Below are positions 60,563 to 64,000 of a DNA stretch of 64,000 nucleotides, piece after piece. The notes beneath the pieces are model-generated. The model saw only the letters and a list, made by a program, of their open reading frames with translations, made no database searches and was not told the origin of the DNA. A program made the translations under genes and the position numbers. The DNA comes from JAVBSC01 sp031547305. Lineage in GTDB: Bacteria; Desulfobacterota; Desulfovibrionia; Desulfovibrionales; Desulfovibrionaceae. Positions within the stretch are counted from its first letter, which is position 1. Each line of letters opens with the position of its first letter. The DNA lies in contig JAVBSC010000033.1 in NCBI GenBank assembly GCA_031547305.1, positions 1 through 64,000 of the forward strand, read 5' to 3'.

Positions 60563-62593
60563 TTACGCCATTCGCCGGATTTTCTCATTGTCGATCCCGC
60601 ATTGGAGCATCTTTCTATACATCGTGCAGCGACTTACGCCGAGCAGGCCGGAAGCCTTACGCACATTACCGCCTGTGGCGGCAAGGGCGTGCTCTATGTC
60701 TTCCTTGCTAATCCGTTGCGGCAGTGAAGGCGCGGCAGGCAGGCCAAGGCGATCGTCGCCTGGATGGCAAAACGCATTTGCATCAAAATGCAAAACAGAT
60801 CGCGTCGAAGCGGCCTGAAATTCTGAACCGGCAAACGTATCCGCACTATGTATGTTTAGTTGCTTTACATCAATGACACCAGTATCTGTAAGATAAACAG
60901 CGCGCTCCACAGTATTTTCCAGCTCCCGCACATTGCCTGGCCAATCGTGCAATTCTAAAGCCCTGTATGCGTTCTCGGAAAATCCTGAGACATTCTTCAT
61001 CGCATTTTTCGAGTATTTTTTGAGAAAATACAAAGCAAGCTGACGAATATCTTTCGTACGCTCTCGCAAAGGAGGAATATAAATGTTGAAGACATTTAGG
61101 CGGTAGTAAAGATCGTGGCGAAAAGCTCCTTCTTCCACCGCCGCAAGAAGGTTTTTATTAGTGGCCGAAATGATGCGCACGTCAACATCTATTTCTTGGT
61201 TGCTGCCAACGCGACTCACGCGCTTGTTTTGGAGCACCCTCAGCAGCATCGTCTGGACCTCAAAAGGCATTTCGCCTATTTCATCCAGAAAAAGCGTCCC
61301 CCCTTCAGCGAGCTCAAACTTGCCTGTATGCCCTTCACGGCGCGCTCCCGTGAAAGCCCCGCCTTCATAGCCGAATAGTTCGCTTTCCACGAGGCTTTTA
61401 GGCAGCGCGCCGCAATTGATAGCCACAAAAGGACCTTTTTTTCTGTCGCTCGCGTTGTGAATGGCCTGAGCAAACAGCTCCTTGCCGGTACCGCTTTCTC
61501 CTGTGAGCAGGACCATGGCATTGTTACTTGACGCAACTTTGGCGAGAGTAATGGTATTATTGATGCTTGATGAATTTCCAACGATATCCTCAAAGGAAAA
61601 ATACGCCTCAGAACCAATTATTCGGCGTATTTTCTTATGCACCTTCTCTATTTTTTCAAAAGTGATAATATATTCTTTTGTTGGAGTTGGACGTATGCTA
61701 ACTGAAAAATTCAATTTTTTTGCATCATATGTACTTGTGGTCCGTTTTTCTTCAATACCCCTTTTAAGATATTCAATGGTAAAAAATTCATAGTCAAATA
61801 TTTCTCCAATGTTATTTCCTATAATATCTTCTTCTGGTCGTTCCAGAAGTTGCATGGCTGTTTTATTCATATGAAAGACATTGAGAAAATTGTCGGCCAG
61901 CATAATGCCCGAGGCCAAATTTTCAAGAATGATCTTCATTCTGTTCTGTTCAATTTCTCTTCTTATATTGACTTCCTGTGTGCTTAACTGTCTTGATATT
62001 GCCGCCGCTGTGGCGGCCACCATACCAAATGTATGAGACGAAACATTCTCATCCAGGCCGGTTAGGCAAAACACGCCGACAACATTGTGCTCGGAATCGA
62101 AAATAGGCGCGCCGCAACACATCCATCTCTGATCCAGATAAAAATAGTGTTCCCATGCTCTGACAGTAACGGGCCGTTTTAAATAAATCGATGTCCCAAT
62201 GGCATTTGTCCCGATCGTCTTTTCATTGCGGCTACACCCAACTCGAAAGCCTTTATCTTTTTCTATATCCTTGATTAAATATTCTTCACCTACAACAGAC
62301 AGTACATATCCTTCCTCGTCGCTAAATGAGAAAACAAATCCACTATCAACTGACAAAGCATAAATTTGTTTCATGAAATCATTTGCTATATCAAAAACTG
62401 TTTTTCTTTTCTCAATGCGCTGCTGCAGGTCTTCAGTTACAAAATCCCAATGTTTTGAAAAACTAAACTCTAGTCCATATGAGCGGCAGCGCTGCCATGA
62501 TTCGAGAATTTCAAGGCGCACTTCACCATGATTCAGATGTTCACCGCGCTTAAACTTTTCTCTGATATAAAAATTTTTATTCAGGCTATGCAT
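60563..62593 (-). CDS. acoR: Sigma-54-dependent activator, AcoR type
   Basis: The protein has 676 residues. The N-terminus has the AcoR-family element ILESWQRCRSYGLEF, a GAF-type sensor (about 80-205) and a PAS region (about 215-300: ENLASGIMLADNFLNVFHMN). The AAA+ domain (about 335-570) has Walker A GESGTGKE near residue 365 and GAFTGA near 411, the loop that contacts sigma-54. The C-terminal Fis-type helix-turn-helix reads GGNVRKASGLLGVSRCTMYRKM. AcoR activates acetoin catabolism genes in other bacteria. Here it sits between the acoA operon and a TRAP uptake gene, each preceded by a sigma-54 promoter. Confidence 0.93.
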   Translation of the reverse strand: MHSLNKNFYIREKFKRGEHLNHGEVRLEILESWQRCRSYGLEFSFSKHWDFVTEDLQQRIEKRKTVFDIANDFMKQIYALSVDSGFVFSFSDEEGYVLSVVGEEYLIKDIEKDKGFRVGCSRNEKTIGTNAIGTSIYLKRPVTVRAWEHYFYLDQRWMCCGAPIFDSEHNVVGVFCLTGLDENVSSHTFGMVAATAAAISRQLSTQEVNIRREIEQNRMKIILENLASGIMLADNFLNVFHMNKTAMQLLERPEEDIIGNNIGEIFDYEFFTIEYLKRGIEEKRTTSTYDAKKLNFSVSIRPTPTKEYIITFEKIEKVHKKIRRIIGSEAYFSFEDIVGNSSSINNTITLAKVASSNNAMVLLTGESGTGKELFAQAIHNASDRKKGPFVAINCGALPKSLVESELFGYEGGAFTGARREGHTGKFELAEGGTLFLDEIGEMPFEVQTMLLRVLQNKRVSRVGSNQEIDVDVRIISATNKNLLAAVEEGAFRHDLYYRLNVFNIYIPPLRERTKDIRQLALYFLKKYSKNAMKNVSGFSENAYRALELHDWPGNVRELENTVERAVYLTDTGVIDVKQLNIHSADTFAGSEFQAASTRSVLHFDANAFCHPGDDRLGLPAAPSLPQRISKEDIEHALAATGGNVRKASGLLGVSRCTMYRKMLQCGIDNEKIRRMA

Positions 62594-62761
62594 CGATATA
62601 CCTCTTCAACAAGAAGTGAATACATGTAGCATGCGAGGACCACACGCCTGCCTAGCGACAGAAAATAATCTGTCTTGCCAAGCATGCTTATCCTATACAA
62701 AGCTCGTGCGTTTTCCAGCACACCTTAAGTGAAGTACCCACGCTGTGGCACTGCGCACGAC

Positions 62762-62775
62762 AACCTGGCCAGGTT
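62762..62775. promoter_or_regulatory. 14-bp perfect palindrome upstream of acoR
   Basis: AACCTGGCCAGGTT lies 14 bp from the ATGATACATG inverted pair. It could bind a dimeric regulator; none is identified. Confidence 0.3.
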
Positions 62776-62788
62776 AACGGCATGACAT

Positions 62789-62815
62789 ATGATACATGTA
62801 ATACGCATGTATCAT
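62789..62815. promoter_or_regulatory. Candidate activator site between acoR and dctP
   Basis: ATGATACATG-N7-CATGTATCAT is a perfect inverted repeat with 10-nt arms, centred 227 bp upstream of the dctP sigma-54 promoter and about 210 bp upstream of the acoR start. The arms contain ATGATACA, the same family as the ATGAGACA/ATGAAACA sites before acoA. It is suitable as an upstream activating sequence and for autoregulation. Confidence 0.55.
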
Positions 62816-63028
62816 AAAACGGTATGCCAGGCTACATTTTTTGTTCTCATCTCACCCAGGCCAAAGTAAGCCCGAGTCCGACCGCGCCTTTATAAAGTGG
62901 ACCATACGCCCCGCCCTTATTGTTCTAATGAAGTGATTGTTTACAACATATTATAATTTCACATAATACTCCATATGTGACGCTGGTACGAGAGAGAGCC
63001 ATGCATGTTCCCGCCGCGACTGTCATTA

Positions 63029-63044
63029 TGGCATCTAACTTGCA
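63029..63044 (+). promoter_or_regulatory. Sigma-54 (-24/-12) promoter for the TRAP operon
   Basis: TGGCAT-N5-TTGCA matches the consensus with the correct GG/GC spacing. The expected start near 63056 leaves a leader of about 400 nt before dctP. The leader is AT-rich with no convincing gene; a 91-codon open frame that begins at 63005 runs across the promoter and is not supported. The gap 62594-63452 otherwise holds the two palindromes above. Confidence 0.8.
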
Positions 63045-63452
63045 ATCTTAAAATTGCGCCCCGGCAATTCCAGCTAAACAGCCTTAAGAAATGTGCTGGT
63101 GTTTTTTCTAGTCTTCGTACAGACTATTGTGACAGCGCTTTACAGTTACTTCTTTTTCATTTTCTTTCTGCCAGTTCTGACATTTGTTTGTCCATATATC
63201 TCATAGTTTTTATTCTGATTTTGAATAATATATTGAACTTATCATTTTTATTAAATGATAAGCAACAATTGAATACCTAATTGCTATAGCATGTTATATA
63301 TTATTGCATCATTTTATATGTGTGTATATAAAACTCATAACATATTTTGAAAATATACTCGCGTGAATAAAAAAGTAATTATCAATATTTACAGATGATC
63401 CACACCACAGACATTCTTATGTAACATAAATAACCAAACGAGGAGAAAGACT

Positions 63453-64000
63453 ATGCGTAACAAGATTTTGTTTCTCGCCTTGGTATTTGGTTTTCTGCTT
63501 ATGGGAGGTGTGCCTGCGGAAGTTTCCGCTGCGGACAAAATCGTCATCCGCCTGAGTCATAGTAACCAGCCGGATACTACGCATCCGTTTCACAATGCCG
63601 CGTTAAAAATCAAAGATCAACTCGAAGCGCGCCTCGGCAAAGACCGTGTTGAAGTACAGATTTATCCCGCCGGTCAGTTGGGCGGGGAAGAGCGCGGCGT
63701 GCAGGATTTGCAGCAGGGCATCATTCAGTTGACGATTCTTTCGATCAACAACGCCTCTGTTTTTGCTACTTCCATGATGGCGTTCGATCTGCCGTACATT
63801 TTCAAATCAGAGGACGAGTTTTTTAAATGCGTACGCAAGGACAGAAGCCTCTTAAACGAATACTTTGAAAAAGAAAGCGGCACCTATGCCGTGCTGTGGA
63901 TGGCCCTGGGCTTCCGAACCCTGATCAACAGCAAGCATCCGGTCACCAACCTTGGGGAGCTAGCCGACATCAAGGTCCGCGTTCCCAACAACCCGATTAT
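63453..64000 (+). CDS. dctP: TRAP transporter solute-binding protein, DctP family (3' end outside window)
   Basis: The visible 182 residues include a Sec signal (MRNKILFLALVFGFLLMGGVPAEVSA) and the DctP core: IRLSHSNQPDTTHPFHNAALKIKDQLEARLG, VQIYPAGQLGGEERGVQDLQQGIIQ, and MAFDLPYIFKSEDEFF. AGGAGA lies 7 nt before the ATG. TRAP receptors bind organic acids, often carboxylates or sulfonates, and hand them to DctQM, presumably encoded beyond the window. The sigma-54 promoter and the site shared with the acoA region suggest that it imports the substrate, or a precursor, of the dehydrogenase. Confidence 0.93.
   Translation, partial: MRNKILFLALVFGFLLMGGVPAEVSAADKIVIRLSHSNQPDTTHPFHNAALKIKDQLEARLGKDRVEVQIYPAGQLGGEERGVQDLQQGIIQLTILSINNASVFATSMMAFDLPYIFKSEDEFFKCVRKDRSLLNEYFEKESGTYAVLWMALGFRTLINSKHPVTNLGELADIKVRVPNNPI

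Noticed and set aside
63005..63280. 91-codon open frame upstream of dctP
   Set aside because: It spans the sigma-54 promoter and an AT-rich leader, has no ribosome site, and its translation shows no family features.

Overview
The window looks like part of a Desulfovibrionaceae-type chromosome (delta-proteobacterial, GC-rich, probably Desulfovibrio, Bilophila or a relative). This is an inference from a MucR/Ros zinc-finger regulator, paired PilZ and GGDEF genes, an rkp/kps capsule locus and TRAP plus sigma-54 regulated catabolism; no rRNA or tRNA gene is present to confirm it. Both window edges cut genes: the alpha-2-macroglobulin gene at the left and a TRAP solute-binding protein gene at the right.

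Left part (1-16.5 kb), mostly housekeeping and envelope genes: an alpha-2-macroglobulin/PbpC pair, a diguanylate cyclase, the 4.5S SRP RNA with its terminator, a TrmN6-like methyltransferase, MscS, queF divergent from a VUT-family transporter, mucR, a PilZ protein, a fused cytidylyltransferase-like/PseG-like protein followed by an SpsF-like nucleotidyltransferase, mutM, rlpA and a YbjQ-like protein.

Centre (16.5-33.4 kb), capsule export plus lipid assembly: a small lipoprotein, KpsM, KpsT, KpsE and KpsD equivalents, then a 2555-residue fully reducing polyketide synthase (KS-AT-DH-degenerate MT-ER-KR-ACP), an alpha-oxoamine synthase, a GNAT acyltransferase, a short-chain reductase and a membrane sulfatase-fold protein. 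The order matches rhizobial rkpA-rkpG-rkpH-rkpI, with an extra GNAT gene. The chemistry it implies is growth of an acyl chain on the ACP, decarboxylative release with an amino acid to give an amino-ketone, then reduction and N-acylation: a sphingoid-like lipid that would anchor or prime the exported polysaccharide.

Glycan-modification island (33.7-46.6 kb): two giant mosaic proteins of 1311 and 2016 residues strung from sulfotransferase, glycosyltransferase and methyltransferase modules, then a GSCFA protein and an SGNH-methyltransferase fusion. Internal modules are duplicated, linkers are repeated almost base for base, and AT-rich blocks alternate with GC-rich blocks inside single reading frames. 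The right edge of the island meets the tail of a different gene and its terminator.

Right part (46.7-64 kb): a membrane diguanylate cyclase with two periplasmic binding domains; an orphan sugar-binding protein and GH31 glycosidase with a divergent LysR regulator; and an acetoin-dehydrogenase-type 2-oxo acid dehydrogenase operon (E1 alpha, E1 beta, E2, E3, lipoate ligase) beside an AcoR-type sigma-54 activator and a TRAP binding protein. I find near-consensus sigma-54 promoters before both the E1 alpha gene and the TRAP gene. A shared 8-bp motif, ATGANACA, lies about 230-300 bp upstream of each, which suggests that one activator controls uptake and catabolism together.
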